From Rallus limicola (taxonomy: Eukaryota; Chordata; Aves; Gruiformes; Rallidae): a stretch of DNA of 64,000 nucleotides. Below, in pieces: positions 39,101-54,100 of the stretch; the first letter of the stretch is position 1, and every line of letters starts with the position of its first letter. Under the pieces are notes generated by a model that was not told the origin of the DNA, ran no database searches, and was given only the letters and a program-made list of their open reading frames with translations. The stretch lies in contig JAKCOZ010000009.1 of the NCBI GenBank assembly GCA_022605955.1, positions 124,001 to 188,000 of the forward strand, read 5' to 3'. A program made the translations under genes and the position numbers.

Positions 39101-42100
39101 GCCCTTCTTCCCCCTCTTCCTCCTAGCATCACCCTTCTTTCCCCACCTGCCATCCCCGGGGCCCTTCGGGGAAGGGGACCCTCGCGGCCATTCTGCTGCC
39201 AAGGCCATCAGTCCTGCCTTTAACACCCTGAAGGCTGCTGCTGCTGCAGAGCAACACACGTTCTGGCTGCTCTGAGGTTCCAAGCGCCCCGGTTTGCTGA
39301 TGCACGGACCTCCCGGCCCACGGTCCAAGCCCAGGGCGCACTCACCGAAGGAGACGTCACCGAAGTGGAGGGAAGGCACGTCGAAGTGGAACATCGGTCC
39401 GATGACACAGCCACTGTGAGGACAGACACACAAGGCACTAGCTGGGTTAAAGGGAACTGCAGAGCTTTCAGCTCTCCCTGCTGCTCGGGTGGGTAAGAGC
39501 TGGTGTCAGAACCACGGCGGGTTTCAGTCAGCCCCTTACACCCTTGCCCTCATCCATGGGGACAGGAGGTGGCCAGCAGCTACCAGATGTGGCTTAGGGC
39601 ACCGTGTCAGGCAGGGTAGGGATGACATTGAGCCTGCTGCTACCCAGGTTGGGTGGATTGTTAACAGAGGATTTTAAAACACAGAATCACCCAGGCTGGC
39701 CCCTTGCTCAAGGGTCTCCAAAGCCCTTTTGGCCTTGCTGTGTCTTCACGAGGGACATCATGTGGGACATCCCAGACGCATCTACAGCCCATCACATGCC
39801 TGCCACAACACAAGGGGGAAGGAGCTACTGGCTCCTGGTACCCGTCCTGGGTACCAAACTGGAGCCAAGATGAAAGAGTCTCAGCTCTTAACCTAGCATC
39901 CCCACGCCAAGACCTCCCACAACACCTTTTTGTCTCTGCTTCGCCATAAAATGAGGCGGGTGGGAGAGCACTACCCAGAGATAACTCCAGACGTGCCCAC
40001 CGAGCTCCTGTAACCCCTCCACTCACCTGATAGTCAAGGTCACAGGCTCAGGGGATCCATTCACATTGAACTTGAATTCTTCCCTGAACTTCCCCAGGAT
40101 GGTGGAACTGAAGGAGATCTGGATGAGTTGGAGACTGTCCGGCAAAATCTCCCCCTTGCTGGGGAGAAAGGTGAAGCAGGAGCCCAGAGCTGTAGCTGGA
40201 GGGACCAAGCTGAAGACAGCACTGATGAGTCCTTTGTTAAACAGGACCACCTGCAGCAGTGACAAGGAACAAATGGAAACACACAAGGAAATTTCCTTTG
40301 TTAGAGAAGATCCGTTTGCTTTCTAATTAAACAATGAACACCTGCAAGGAAGAAATCAAAGGAAATACAACGGGACAAGTTCTGCCTTTGGGTTTTTTCC
40401 AGGCAAAGCGGTGATAACTCCAGAGAACCTCTGCCTTTGTCCCACTGGCACACAGCTGTGATTTGTCCTTGCAGAACCCATCACAAAACCCAGACAGGAG
40501 CATGGAAGCATCCCTCATCTCCTGAACTTTGCAGCTGCTGCTGCAAACATCCACAGGCCCAAACTCCAGGGGGAACCTGAAAGCTACTCTTTCCTTTCGC
40601 CTGTTTTTTACCTTGGTTACACCTCCTACATAGGGATCCCACACTGAGCTGGGGTTTAGCTGCTTAGGACAGCTCTAGCTGCTTAGAACAGCACTAACAG
40701 CACCCTCTACTCAGTCCCACTGTCTCAAGTAACGAGAACAATAAATGCATGTGGAGAGAATGAATAAAGTATCAGCACTGAAAGTGCAGAGAGCGCATGA
40801 GATTTGGGAAGAAAACACCTTCACGTCTCCTTCCCTGCCAGAGCCCAGCGTTCACGGGCTCCAGTTCAAACACCAGAAGTTTGTTCCAGCTGCTACTCAG
40901 CAGCTGGAGTCCGAAGGCATCTCACATCCACGGTGCAAACAGGAGCCTCCCAGTACTTCTCTCTTTGGCCCAGCGTTGCTTTCAGGTGTCGCGGGGCTGG
41001 GGGGGGGAGGGGGTGTTTGTATGACACCTCCCACCTGCTCTCAAGGCACTTGCCCAAAAGCAGAGATGAGGGCTTCCTGAGCAACATACTCGCCTTTCCG
41101 ACCCCACCAGAAGTATCCGGACTCCGTGGAACCCCCAGGAGCTGACTAGGACATCAAATACCCCCTGCTCAAATACCTCCTGAGCTGCCAGAAATCCCAC
41201 AAGGAGCCACCAGGCTCCAGCCCAAGCCCTGCTAGCTCTCACAGCTCACCTCGTAGCTGTGCGCCGCTCCAGCGAAGACCTTCCCCATGTCCAGCTGCTC
41301 AAAGCTCAGGCGCAGCCAAGGCCCTACGCCTTGCCCTTTGATGCACAGGGGCAGACTGGTCTCACGGCCTGGGGAGAGAATTCAATGTCAGTGCAGGAAT
41401 TCCCTCTGATCCCGGATTTCCCAGCCTCCACTCTCCGACTTGGGCTGGCAGGGATCAGCCCAAGATGCTCCAGGGGAAGGTACAGGACCCTTCCCTTGGG
41501 AGATATGCCTTTGGGCTGCTTTCTAATTGAGCCGTCCCTTTGCACCCACAAACAATCACAGAATCATTAAGGCTGGACAAGACCTCCAAGATCTGCTCCA
41601 ACCATCCCCCTACCACCTCTATCACTCACTAAACCCTGTCTCTAAGGACCTCAGCCAACCTTTCCTTCAACACCCAAGGGACAGTGACTCCACCCCCTCC
41701 CTGGGCAGCCTGTTCCAATGCCCAACTGCTCTTTTGGAGAAGAAATTTCTCCTCATTTCTAACCTGAACCTTCCCTGGCACAACTTGCAGCCACTCCCTC
41801 TTGTCCTGTTGCTACTTATCTGTGAGAAGAGGCTGAGACCCAGCTCCTCACAGCCTTCTTTCAGGGAGTTAGCAAGAACATCTCCCCTCAGCCTCCTCTT
41901 CTCCACGCTGAACACCCCCAGCTCCCTCAGCTGCTCCTCCTAAGATCTGCCCTCCAGCCCCTTCCCCAGCCTGGTTGCCCTGCTCGGGACACACTACAGG
42001 ACCTCCGTGTCCTTCTGGGCGTGAGGGGCCCAGAACTGAACACAGTAGTCGGGGTGATGCTGAGTTTCCATGTGCTTAGATGAGCTTTGAAATCCACTCA

Positions 42101-45100
42101 GGGAAGGCGCAAAGCTCAGGAAAACACAACCCAAGGCAAAGATCTGCTGTTTATACTGATGCATCTCAGCACCACCTGCACCCAACATACAGCTCCACAC
42201 CTGGGTGCTCCAGGGCTCGCCACCTGAACCTGTACCTGAGATGTCGCAGTAGAACGCTTGCTCATAGACTCTGGCTTCTTGAGGCTTAAAGGTCACAATA
42301 CATTCAGCTGAAGAATTTGGCCAAATCTCTCCCTCCTAAAACAGAAGCAGACAGCAAGCCATTTATCTTCAAAGGCCACAGCCCTTCGTTCCAACCGCAG
42401 CCCCGTCAGCCGATATTTAGAGCACCAGGGAAGAGCAAAGAGCACGTGACACGGAGCAACAACATCTATAAGGGACTTTGGAAGCAGCTACGAAAACCTT
42501 TCCAAGTCCCTGACCTTTACTGGCCCCTGGGAGAGGCATTTTGTTCAATCAGGGCTCTAACGAAGCAACCAGCCCGGCTCACGCTCTACTGAGTCCAGCA
42601 GGATCGCTTCAGAAGTGCCAGGCAGTCACAGATTCACAGACCCTCAGGAGCTGGAAGGGACCTCGAAAGCTCATCCAGTCCCACCCCCTGCCAGAGCAGG
42701 GTCACCCAGACTAAATCCCACAGGAACGCAGCCAGGGGGGTTTGAATGTCTCCAGAGAAGGAGACTCCACGACCTCTCCGGGCAGCCTGTCCCAGGGCTC
42801 CATCACCCTCACAGTGACAAAGTTCCTCCTGACATTCACATGAGCTTCCTCTGCTCCAGCTTGCACCCGCTGCCCCTTGTCCTGTCGCTGCCATCCCTGA
42901 GCAGAGCCTGGCTCCAGCCTCCTGACTCTCACCCTTTACATATTTATAGACATTAAGGAGGTCACCTCTCAGTCTCCTCTTCTCCAGGCCAAAGAGGCCC
43001 AGCTCCCTAAGCCTCTCCTCGTAAGGAAGGGGTTCCACTCCATCAGCGCTGTGGCCCTGCGCTGGGCTCTTCCAAGGAGTTCTATCTCCTTCTTGAGCTG
43101 CGGGGCCCAGAACTGGACACAATCTTCCAGATGCTGTCTCACCAGGGCACGGTAGAGGGGGAGGAGAGCCTTTCTTGACCTCCTAACCACCCCCCTTCTA
43201 ATACACCCCAGGATGCCATTGGCCTTCTTAGCCACCAGGGCACATTGCTTGTCATGGTCATCCTGCTGTCCCCCAGGACCCCTGGGTCCCTCTCACCTAT
43301 ACTGCTCCCCAACAGGCCAGTCCCCAACCTATACTGGGACCTGGGCTTGTTCTTCCCTAGAAGCCTGCGCAAACCCCACAAAGCCTTGCCCACATTACCA
43401 TCCCTCCATCAGCTTCCTCACCCCTGCAAGCAGGTGTTTCCTCTAGCCACTCCTCACAAGGGTTTGATTATTTCTGCAGGGTGCTCTCAGGCACCACGGG
43501 TAATAGGTGGGAAGAGGGAAGCCACTTTTGGCCTGAAAGGTCTATCCCAGCTTTTAGGGAGCCTCTCCAGCAGATTCAGCTAGCAAGAAGTGTCTCTGCC
43601 TGAGCTAAAGGCTACAGGGGCCCATCGCCAGAGAGGAGGCTACGGGGGCCCATCACCGGAGGGGAGGCTACGGGGGCCCATCACCGGAGGGGAGGCTAAT
43701 GGAAGTCAGTGGAATTTTAGATTCTCAAAGAGGAGAAAATCTTTACTATGGTTTGACGTCCAGACAGCCCCAAGTCGGGGGAGAAGACAGACACGAGCAA
43801 AACTCTGGGGCAAAACTGATTGTTCCATAAATAACGGGATTAATGGGAATCAAAAGGGTGCTGATGCTGACAGAGACACAAGGGGAGAGATTCGGGTAGT
43901 AGCCCACTTGTAGTCAGCCCTGGGGCAAACTCCGTAACATCAATGTAGCTGTTTAGGAGAGGTGTCCACTCCAAAGTGGCTACTCTTCACATCCATACGT
44001 CACTACGGCAAGTATCAGGACTCAGTTCTGTGGGCAGATGGATTTCTGGACCTCACCTTAACGCCCCTCAGGAGCGGGTTAAGCCCGTTCTGGTGACCTA
44101 GTCCAACTGTCACTAAGCAGGAGCCCTGGGTGACACCCCACAACCAGCTCTGCTGCACCACAGGATGCTCCGAATGCTCAGCTGATCAGGTCCCACTCTC
44201 TACAAGCTTCCTACTGCTCTGACAGGATCCCTTGGTCACATCATGCTGCTCCAAACTGCAGTGCTGTGAAACCGCAGCTCTGCACTGCTGGCTCTCAACC
44301 TTACACGGGTGATAACAAAACATCATCCCCTTCCCTAAAACAAAGCAGGTTCACCGTTTCTCATGCCAGACCAGGCACATGCTGGGAGTTGGGGCTCTGG
44401 GGGATCACACCACGAGCTTTGGCTCGTGTCAATGGAAGAGCAAGATAACTAAGCAAGCTGCTGTACTGACGCGTGTCAGAGCTCAAAAAGCCCGCCTGAA
44501 CCTGCTGGTCTCGCGCGCAGGCTCCCGGTGGCACCAGAAGGGAGGTTCAGGGCTGGTACAAGCCCAGGGGAGGTGGGACTGGTATTTCTGTGATTAAATG
44601 GGGGCTGAATTTGCCCTCCTTCCCACAGAGGAGCGCTTCGCTCTTCAGGTCAGCATCTCAACCCACATGGTCCCACACCCTTTGTTAACCCTGTGGAAGG
44701 GGTGCCTTTACATAGAAGGCTCCATCCCTCTGAACGCGGTCAGGACACTAAGGCAGCTCTTCATTTAAAGCCCTGGGAGCAAAGCCCAGCTTTAGGCAGG
44801 CTCTCAGTGCCTGTCACAAGTCGGGAAACGCTTTTTGCCACCAGCTCTCCTGGCCTCACCAGAAAACCTCCCTGCACATCAAGCAGGGATCTGCTGAGTG
44901 ACCTCATTCAGGGAGGAAGAGGAGGAGGAAGAAGAGAAAGGGAGGTTTCACGGCTGTCGCTTACCGCCGGCTCAATGCCGAAGATCCCGTCGGAGGAAAG
45001 CAGGGATTCTCCTTGCACCTTCTCGCTCTGGTCCAGGAAGGTGCAGGAGAGGAGGGAAAGGTGACCTTCACTCTTGCAATCCAGCTTGCCCTGAGGGTGA

Positions 45101-48100
45101 CTCCTACTGCACCGTTCCTGCCTCTGCAGCCTGTGACACAGCCTGCAGCCATGGGGAGAGACAAACCAAGCAGCTCCTTTGATCTAGCAGCATGTTTGCA
45201 GGGGCTGGCGTGCGAGCGCAGGGGCGGCGGCACTCAGGGAACAACAGGGGCGGCTGGGCGAGGGGCTGGCCCCAAGCACGGCACCCCAAACGGAGCAGAT
45301 CATCATGCTGCAGGTACTTTTACTCCACGCTTGTAAGCTAAGAGGGGTCTTACGCAAGCGAGCAGCCCTCAGGAGAGCAACTCAGCTCAAAGCTGCTGCC
45401 AGGACCGATGGGGAATCCACCTCCATCCTCAACTGGCTTCTCCTACCACCGGGATGCTCGGGGGAGGCAGAGGAGGACCAAGGAGCCCCAGGGCAGCGCT
45501 TCACCGGGCAGGGCAGCAGCCACCTGCTCTGGGCTGCAGGTTCCCAGCATCACTGTCTTCCCTTCCCTTTCGGACCCGCAGGTGTAAAGGAACAACCACG
45601 TCCCCTCTGCTCCCCACGCTGCCTCCACCACAGGATCCCAGAGCACTTTAGGAGTGAGCTCAGGAACTGAGGCACAACAGCACCCAGGTGAAATCAGTGG
45701 CTAGGTGCAGAAATACAGAGGCTGTGAGAAAGGAAGCCTAGCATCACCCGATGAAGATGTCAGGACTGGCGCCTCTGGGCCCAAACCCTTCAGTCTGGCC
45801 CTGAACCACCTGGTTTTTCCCTTTTCCCCTTCTCCTTGGAGCTCTGACACACTTAGTCTCTCCCTCACTTGGTAGCAGTTGCCAAAATCATCCCGGAGTT
45901 TAACGATGACAAGCCAGAGATGGGAAGGGAGCAGAGCTGCCGAGCGGGCGCACTGCTGTCCCCCTTCAAGGCATTTCTGACCTAATTACCTTGAACTTCA
46001 TTTGCTCAGAAGCCCTCACAAAGCCTCCAGTTTGCAGCAGTTTCCTGATCAGCTCCAGGGTCAGGCTAACTCCTACAGCCACCCCACTCAGAGAAGCCAC
46101 ACAAGGATTCCCAAATCACCCAAGCTTTGAAGTGGAATCTCCAACCCACCATCCCACCTCCTGGGCTCTCAGTGTCTCTCCGCTGCCTGAGAGAGGCCTT
46201 TCAAAGCTTCCCCAAAGACATCCTTTGAAGATCCTGCCCCATCTCTCCACACCATCAAGACAGCGGGTTCTTCCTTGCAGACCCTTCCACCTCCAATCTC
46301 TCCCCAGGCTCCAAGGAAGGGCAGAAACTCCCCGTGCTGGAAACTTGGACAGCCCAAACCCATTCAGGAGATGGCCTCATCCTCCTGGGCCAAGGAAGCA
46401 CTTTACCCCACAGCTTACTCCAAAAGGAGCCTGCCATCCTACCGAAGCTGGAGTGGAAGAAAGGGCAGCGAGTATCACAATCGTTACACTACCCGCAGCG
46501 ACCTTCAGTCCTGCTACTCAGTGTGGTCCCAGGTAACGAGCGCCAACACCTTCCTCAGCTTCACAGACCCTCTGCAGTCCAGGGGGCTCTGGCTCTCAGC
46601 AGTCTGCAGCTCCCACAAACACCAGAGCTCGCGCTCAGAGGAAATCCAGGCACTGCAATCAAGCTTTCCTCCCCAAATCATCACCCTCAGCTGGAGGGGG
46701 GATGGAACTGGGATGGCAAGCGCCCAGCTCCAGTACCCTACAGCCCAGGGACACCCACCCTGATGCCATGGATGGCTGACTTGTCCTAAAAGCACCAACC
46801 CACCGCGAGGCCACACCGTAGCCTTCCCCTTGGGCAGGGTACCTAAGGAAAGGAATCTCTGAAACGAACCTTCTCTTCCGCTGATCCTTCTCCTCCTGCG
46901 TGACAAAAGCCTTCCACTGGAAGTGGGCTATGACGGCACTGCGGTTGTGGATGACCACGGATCTGCGGCTTGACAGCGTGAGGTAGGTGTTCTCAAAGGT
47001 CACAGACATCTTGTCTAGCCCAATATTGACATCTGCAGCCGCTCCATAAAGCTTTGTGTTAATCTTTTCACCTGGAAGAAGGCAAAGCAAAGGGGAGTCT
47101 TGAGTCCTCTCACTTGCCCATGGAAGTACCAGGAACACGGCGAGCCTCGGGTCACTGAAGGAAGGGGTACAGCTTTTATTACACCTCATTCCCAGGGGAG
47201 TCCCACCTCAGCCACAGCTCGCTCAGAGGCTCCTCCAGGCCCACCTCCAGTGTCAAGTCTCTCCCAATCCCTCACTGATCCCCCAAAGATGCCTGGCGGG
47301 TGCAGGCCAAATGACTCTTATTCCTGACAGCAATAAAAGCATCTCACTGCATCGAGCCTGGCAGCCACGCACAGGCTCCAGGGGCTTTGCTAATTACTGA
47401 AGTTTCCTGTGCTGACAAAGAGACCCCAAGGGATGCAGTGACCTGGGCGGGGGGAAACCCTGTACAGAGGAATTTGAGTGCAGCACAACACATCTCCCAG
47501 ACTAGAAACATGCTGGAGCACCTTGCTGCAAGGTCCAGTGGGCACAGAAAGCCCCACTCCCAGGCAAGCACAGCATCAGGTCCCAGCTCTTGACACCCAC
47601 CCATTTATTTAAAGATAACCTCAGGGCAGGAAGGAGATCCTGGGTTCACCTCCCCAGGGAGCTGCACGTGTCCCAGGGATGCTGCCTGTCTCCGAGCCAG
47701 CACCCAGCACCCATCCCTGCAAATCGCTTTTGCACGTCTTACCCATGGAGGAACCAGGTGCTTCCAGATTTTCCAAGCAAGCCACGAAGAGCCAGACAGA
47801 AGAGTTTTAACATCCCACCTTCTCCTTGAGTTTCCCCCCCTCTACTTGTTTTTCAAGCGACTTATAAAGCTGACGGCACTTCGGTGGCATCTCTTTCCCT
47901 CGTAAAAAATTTCTACCTCTCTCCCTGCCAAATCCCAGGAGCCCCCATGTCCTGGCTGCTTTAGTCCTGGTGTTGTCAAGAGTGGGATTTAGAGGGTGGC
48001 ATAGAAAAAGGGGCTGCAGCAAGACCACGGGGAAGCAGCGTATGGGGCAGAGGGGTGTAAGAGACCGTGGGCATGGGACAGTGTCCCATAGAGACACACC

Positions 48101-51100
48101 CTCCCCACCCCCAGTTACGCTTACAGGACCAAATACAGCACTGGTTTGGAATGGAGCTTCACACGCGCGTACGCACGCTGGCACAGAGATTCAAGGTTCA
48201 TCCTTCCTCCACCCAGCAGCTCCCAGGAAAACAGATTCCCAAAGCATCCTCCTTCCTGTTGAGGGGGATGCACGCTAACAACCCCTGAGCACCAGCCATT
48301 TTTCGCTGTTCTTGGAGGGAAAGCTGTGGCTATCACCCAGTGAGGGAATTGGAGTGCTTGGGACAACAGGGAATGATGCCAGATGACTGTCACAGGGGGT
48401 GTGGGGTGGTGGCCACCGTGCTGACAGCAGGGAACATCCAGGGATGGACCAGGACATCGGACAGACAAAATAAGAACAGACTCAGCCTTTGCCCTTCTAA
48501 GCACCAAAATACACAGAGGTTTTGAAACAAAAGGGTTTAGAAATAGTTTGGAAACAAAGTTCAGCCTTGTTCTGCTTTGAAGGACGGAGACCTGTGTACA
48601 GGACACTCACCCGTGTCGTAGTGAACGAGCAGGGAACCGGAATGATCCCCAGTCTCCAGCGGGTGGAAGTCCACTGTTACTTGTGTGGCGTCACCGATGC
48701 CGAGTGTCCCGACGGAGCGATCGACAGAGAAGGGGCTGCAACAGACACACACACGCATCAGGACTGTGGGGGGAGATCTGGGGGCTCTTTTGCAGTCTAG
48801 TTCCTGGAGCGAGGAGCAAACAAGCGGCTGGCAGCAGCAGCCCAGAACACAGGGGGTCAGAAACACGGCTGGAGACCCTCACGTGGGAAGGGATCCGGCT
48901 CTCGGAAGACCCGAGGGTACGAAATTACTTCCTCCCCCCCATATGCTGCAGCCAGGCTCCAGTCTGTACCATACCCTCAGAGAATGGGTTTTGAAGAGCC
49001 CAGAGCAGCTAAGAGGTGTTTGCATGCACAGCTTGACCCTGATGTCCCCAGGAATCAGTCTTTTCCTGCCACCTATAAACCTCACCATGAGACACACACT
49101 ATCCCCCTTCTCCTCCTCTCGCACACGTGCCTGTACATGTCTTGCAGCTTTGCGTGGCTGGGGTCTGGTGGAGAAGGGGGGCTGCAGGGGTGGCTTCTGC
49201 AAGGAGCAGCCACAAGCTCTCTGCAGGCCCCACAGAGCAAACACCAGCCAGCTCAAGGCCGGAGTCACTGTTGACCAAGGCCAAGCCCATCAGCGATAGT
49301 CACAGCGCCTCCGAGAACCTCATGAGGAGAAAAAAACCCGCAAGCAGCCGCTTTTTGCCCCCAGAGACGGGAGTGAGAAAACGTGAGGAAATGTGCACAC
49401 ACCAAGGGCACGGAAGAAGAAGCAAGGGGGGATGATGAGGTGTTTCAGGCACCAGAGAGAAAGATTCCCCTGCAGCCTGTGGAGAAGACCATGGCTGTCC
49501 CCCTGCAGCCCATGGATGGCAGGGAGCAGAGATCCCATCTATAGCTGTGGAGGACACCACGCTGGATTGGGTGGGAACACCTAAAGGACACTGGGACTCT
49601 GTGGGAGGCTCGTGTCAGAGCAAGTGAAACTTGCTGCTCTAGAGCTCCACAAGGAAAACTCCCCCACACACATTATGTTGGGCAAATGAAATGAGGTCCC
49701 TTACCTCTGAGTGCTGATGGAGTAGCGGGCCTCCCGGTTACCAATGTTGCGAACCAGCAGAGTCTTCTGGGTGCTGCACTTGACCGGACAGGTGGAGAAG
49801 TCCAGCTTGTCAGGGAGGTCCAGGATCGCTCGGGCACCAATAGCTCGGATCGGCACAACGAACTGTTCCCTGTCTGTGACACAGGTGATCTGGTGGGAGT
49901 AATCCTGAGGGGAAGGAACAAATCACGGTACCTTCAGTCCCTGGCGGAAGGAAATACGCTGCTTCCCACCACTAACAGGAGCTGTTGATAACAGAACAGC
50001 ACTTCTTTCTGTAAGGACCTTTCCTTTTCTGTAAGGACCCATGCTCCAGCAGCATGACTGGGACAGGTTGGTACCCTGCAGAGAGGAAACCGCCCCACCG
50101 ATCCAGCTGCCTCCACAGCCAGCTGCCAGAACCAGATCAAGTCACCTGATATCTTGATGCCGAGGCACCGGAACAGAGTATTCCCACGGAAGGGACTGCA
50201 GCAGAGACAAGGACCTGCTTCCATCACCGCTCCGCACCCGGCTGTGCCGCGGCACTAACTCCATCCCAGTGACCCCGCTGAAGCTTGGTGGGGGATGCTC
50301 AGGTACAGTTTTGGATGGACTTTGCCACCAGCCATTGGTGAAATCACAGAATCACACGGTTGGAAAAGACCTTTAAGATCATCCAGTCCAACTCTTCCTG
50401 TCCTGTGCTAAACCATATCCCTAAGTACCTGATCTGCCCTTTCTTTAAACACACCCAGGGGTGGTGACTCCACCCCCTCCCTGGGCAGCCTGTCCCAGGC
50501 CCTCACAACTCCTTACCCAGAGGATTGCTTTAACATCAGGGGAGGCAGGTATTTCCCACCCCTTCCCACAGCATCCCAAGGACAAGGCTGGGGACACCCA
50601 CCCTCCAAAAGCTGATCCACCTCCCCAGCCCAGAAAAAAGAAACTTCCAACAATTGGAGGGATTTGAGGGAAATCAAAGGAAAGCATTTTCAAGTCATTG
50701 TCGTTGCTGAGGAGCGAGGGGATCTGCAGGGAAGAGCCTGAGGAATAAACCCCCCCAGAAGCACACACAGGCAGCCTTCCCCGACAAGGGGCACTGGGAC
50801 AGCAGTGATCAGGGATGGGGACTTCAGAGAAACCCAGACTGGTTTTGGTTGGAAGGGCCCTCAGAGCACCCTCAGTGCTCCCTGCCAGGGGCAGGGACCG
50901 CCTCCACCAGCCCAGGTTGCCCCAAGCCCCATCCAACCCAGCCTTGAACCCTGCCAGCGATCCAGAGGCAGCCCCAGCTTCTCTGGGCACCCTGTGCCAG
51001 GACCTCCCCTGCCCCGGGAAGGATTTCTGCCTCCTGGCCCCTCTCCAGCTGCCCTCCTGCAGCTGAAGGCCGTTCCTCTGGGCCTGGGCCTCCCTGCCCT

Positions 51101-54100
51101 GGCCACCAGCCCCTCTCCAGCTCTCCTGGAACCGCTTGAGGCACTGGAAGGGGCTCTAAAACTTCTCTGGATACAGAGAGGCAAGGCTAAAGGAACACAG
51201 ATTTGGCTTCAGAGACAACCATGACCTTGAGAAAGCTGCCACCCGCTGAGCCCCCTGCTCCCGGCACATCACTTCCCATGCAAAGCTCGGCTCAGCAAAG
51301 CTCCCAACCTAAGGGGATGGCTGGGACCAGTTTACAGCCTCGTACTTCACAACCACAAACCCTCAGACTGGTGCAAACCAGCTCCGGCCTTCCCAGCATC
51401 ACCACCGGCCTTCCAGCGCCCACCCTCTGACATCCAGGCCACCGCTGTAGAACCCATCCCAAATACTTCACCCTGGGCTCCTTTTGCACAGGACCATTCG
51501 CCCTTCTGCCCCTTTCCCAGCCCTCCAGAGTCACCGTAAAGGTCTCTCTGCAACAGCTTCTCTGTGCTACAAAGCATCTGGCGGGGCTGGGCTGGATTTT
51601 CAAGCAGTTCGTTTCCGTCACGCAATAACCCGCCGGCCTGTCACATCCCATATTAATCAATGAGCATTAATTCAGCCTCCGCTGAGCATCGGGAATGAAG
51701 CCTGCAATGTTTGCTTCCCAGTTCCACACTGGTTTCCAATTAGGCACAGGCTGTCAGACCAGGATGCGGAGGACCCGCGGGTGGCACGGGAACACCCACA
51801 CTGTACAGCCAGAGCCAGAAACCACAACCATGTCAATCAGAAGCAGCAATTTCCGACTCATTGGAAACGCTGCCCAGCAGAAAAATTAGCATGGCATATT
51901 TATGCAGCGAGTGCCAATAAACAGAGAGACATGGCAGCTGTTGACTTCCTCTCTGACCAGCCAGGCACGTTCCCAAACAAATGAGGGACAACAGGAGACT
52001 GCTCATTTCTCATGAAAGGGCTCCGTGGCACACGGCATCTCAGCCGCCACCACCACCTCACCCGCTCCGGGTATTTAGGACCAGGTCGCAGTTTTGCTCC
52101 CAGCAATCAGGAATTACTTGGCTCAAGTCAGACTTTCTCCAGGGAAGACCAAAAGCAAGAGAATTAGGTAAGCCAAGTCTGCACCAGGAGCCCTCTCTGA
52201 TCCTGACAGCGGGTCAGAGAACGCACCCGCATCCCGACCTGCTGGGTTATCCACGATGCCCTGTGGATCACAAGCAGCAGAGAGGCAGACCAGTAGACTC
52301 TTTCGTCCCTGGAGCCAACAGATGTTTGAACATCCCAACACTGAAGGATAAAAACAGTCTGAAATGCCTAACGGCCTCCAGCTTATGACCTTCCCCATGG
52401 GAAAAAGCACTTCCCCCAGTTCTAGATCCAGCATAACCCTGTGAAACCAACAGTTCCTCCAAACCCCCACCCCATGCCCTGTTCTGAACTCAGCCCTGTA
52501 CCTTCCCCTGAAGGCACCAACCTCCTGGCACCTCCCCTCTCACCTTGTTCTCCTCAGGGGTGAAAAGGATGCGGTAAGTCGAAGCCAGTCCAGGTGCCAC
52601 CTTGTGGGGCACACCCTGGGGCCCGATCAACTTGAAGTAAGGGGAGTTCTCCAGAGTGACCTTCACCAGCCGAGGAACCTGTGGGAAAGACATGAAACTG
52701 GGATCTTGGCACTCACGGAAACACGACAAGAGCAGCCTTGGCCATGCCCTGCTGACATCCTTCCTAAACCACCTTTCCAAAGCACTTTGAGCTCCAAGGG
52801 CGCACAAGGCTGAGCCTGAGTCGCTCCAGGCCAGAGGGGGTAGGACAACACCCTGCTGTGAAGGGACCACAGTCCCAAGGAACCTGCCTGCACACATCCA
52901 TGCTGTCACGTCTCTAGAGGGGAATGCATTATCTAGAGGAAAACCAGGATGTGTTATACTGGGGGAAGGAAGAAATTCACTTCTAACATACTGGGTTTGA
53001 GTGGGATGATCGTGCTGCGGTGCTACAGAGCCTCACGGGCAGACCAGCACGAGGAGACCATGGACACTCTGGCCTTACTGGGAATAAAAGCAAACCTGAA
53101 GAGCCAGAGGGGGAACAGGAGGGCAGAGACACTCCCAGACACAAGAAGATGGCGGAGGGAATTCAAAGGGGGCTGTGAAGAAGCAGAGAAGCAGCACCAT
53201 ACTCTACAAGGAAAGGCTGATGCAGAAGATGAGAGCAGTCAACTTGCCAAAGTGTTGGAAAGTCAGATGACTCTCTTCGTTACAAAGCAGAACCTTTAGT
53301 CCCACCTTTCTTTTCCTGACCTTCCCCTGCTTCCAGGATACTCCCCATCACGAGACACCCTGGCACGTCCAACGCTCTCTCCCAAAGCCCTTACACACTG
53401 GGCTCCTTTCCTCCCTCCTGTCTCTCCCCACCAGCCTAATCTTGGCACACGCCTCCTTCAAGCACACGTGTCCCCTGCTGAAATCCCAAAGGTCTCAGGG
53501 TGCCTCTTTACAGCAGAACAACACTCCTGACACTTCTCCACTTTTCCCTTCCCAACTTCCTGGGGAAATCACCCCCTGGTCCCACGTTGGCCTTTGTATT
53601 CGAGGAAAGGCAGAGACCTTCAGGAGCACCCAACTCTGGATGCGCTGGGGCTCTGCAAAGGGAAAGCAGAGCACCCCATCGGAACCGAATTAAGCTTCGC
53701 AGGAGCCTCAAGCAGCACCTAAAGGCCGCCCACTGCTTCTGCTAAGCCAGTGGCTTTCCACTGCTGTTTCAAAGCCCCTTTCCCGGAGTGCTAACGCTGC
53801 TAATTGTAACTTACTCAGGCATCAGGCAGAGAAGGCTCAGCCCCTGCACTCTGACAGCAAGCTGCACAGAGGCAGCAAAGCAGGCTGCAAGAGCTGGAGA
53901 TGCCCAGCCAGAAACCAAGGGTAACCAAGGACCCACCAGGACATTGTCCACCCTGAGGTCTGTAAGGTAAGGACTGTACAGCCCTCAGTCCGGAGCTCCC
54001 AAGAGGAAGGATGCTGACTAGGAAAGCTCCTTTGGGTCAGGTCCCACCAGACTCTGGGCAGGAATGGGAAGGTTTCCACCAGCTTGTAAAATTAAGGCGG

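Noticed and set aside
45869..45936. Candidate linker exon reading [10 protein letters not shown] before a GTGAGG donor
   Set aside because: It ends in the phase wanted by exon 9, but its possible acceptors give the wrong entry phase from exon 8, and the similarity to the HYDIN linker is not convincing.
52949..53299. 116-codon plus-strand open frame in the intron between exons 5 and 4
   Set aside because: No family recognised, antisense to HYDIN, no promoter or splice signals; perhaps an old repeat.
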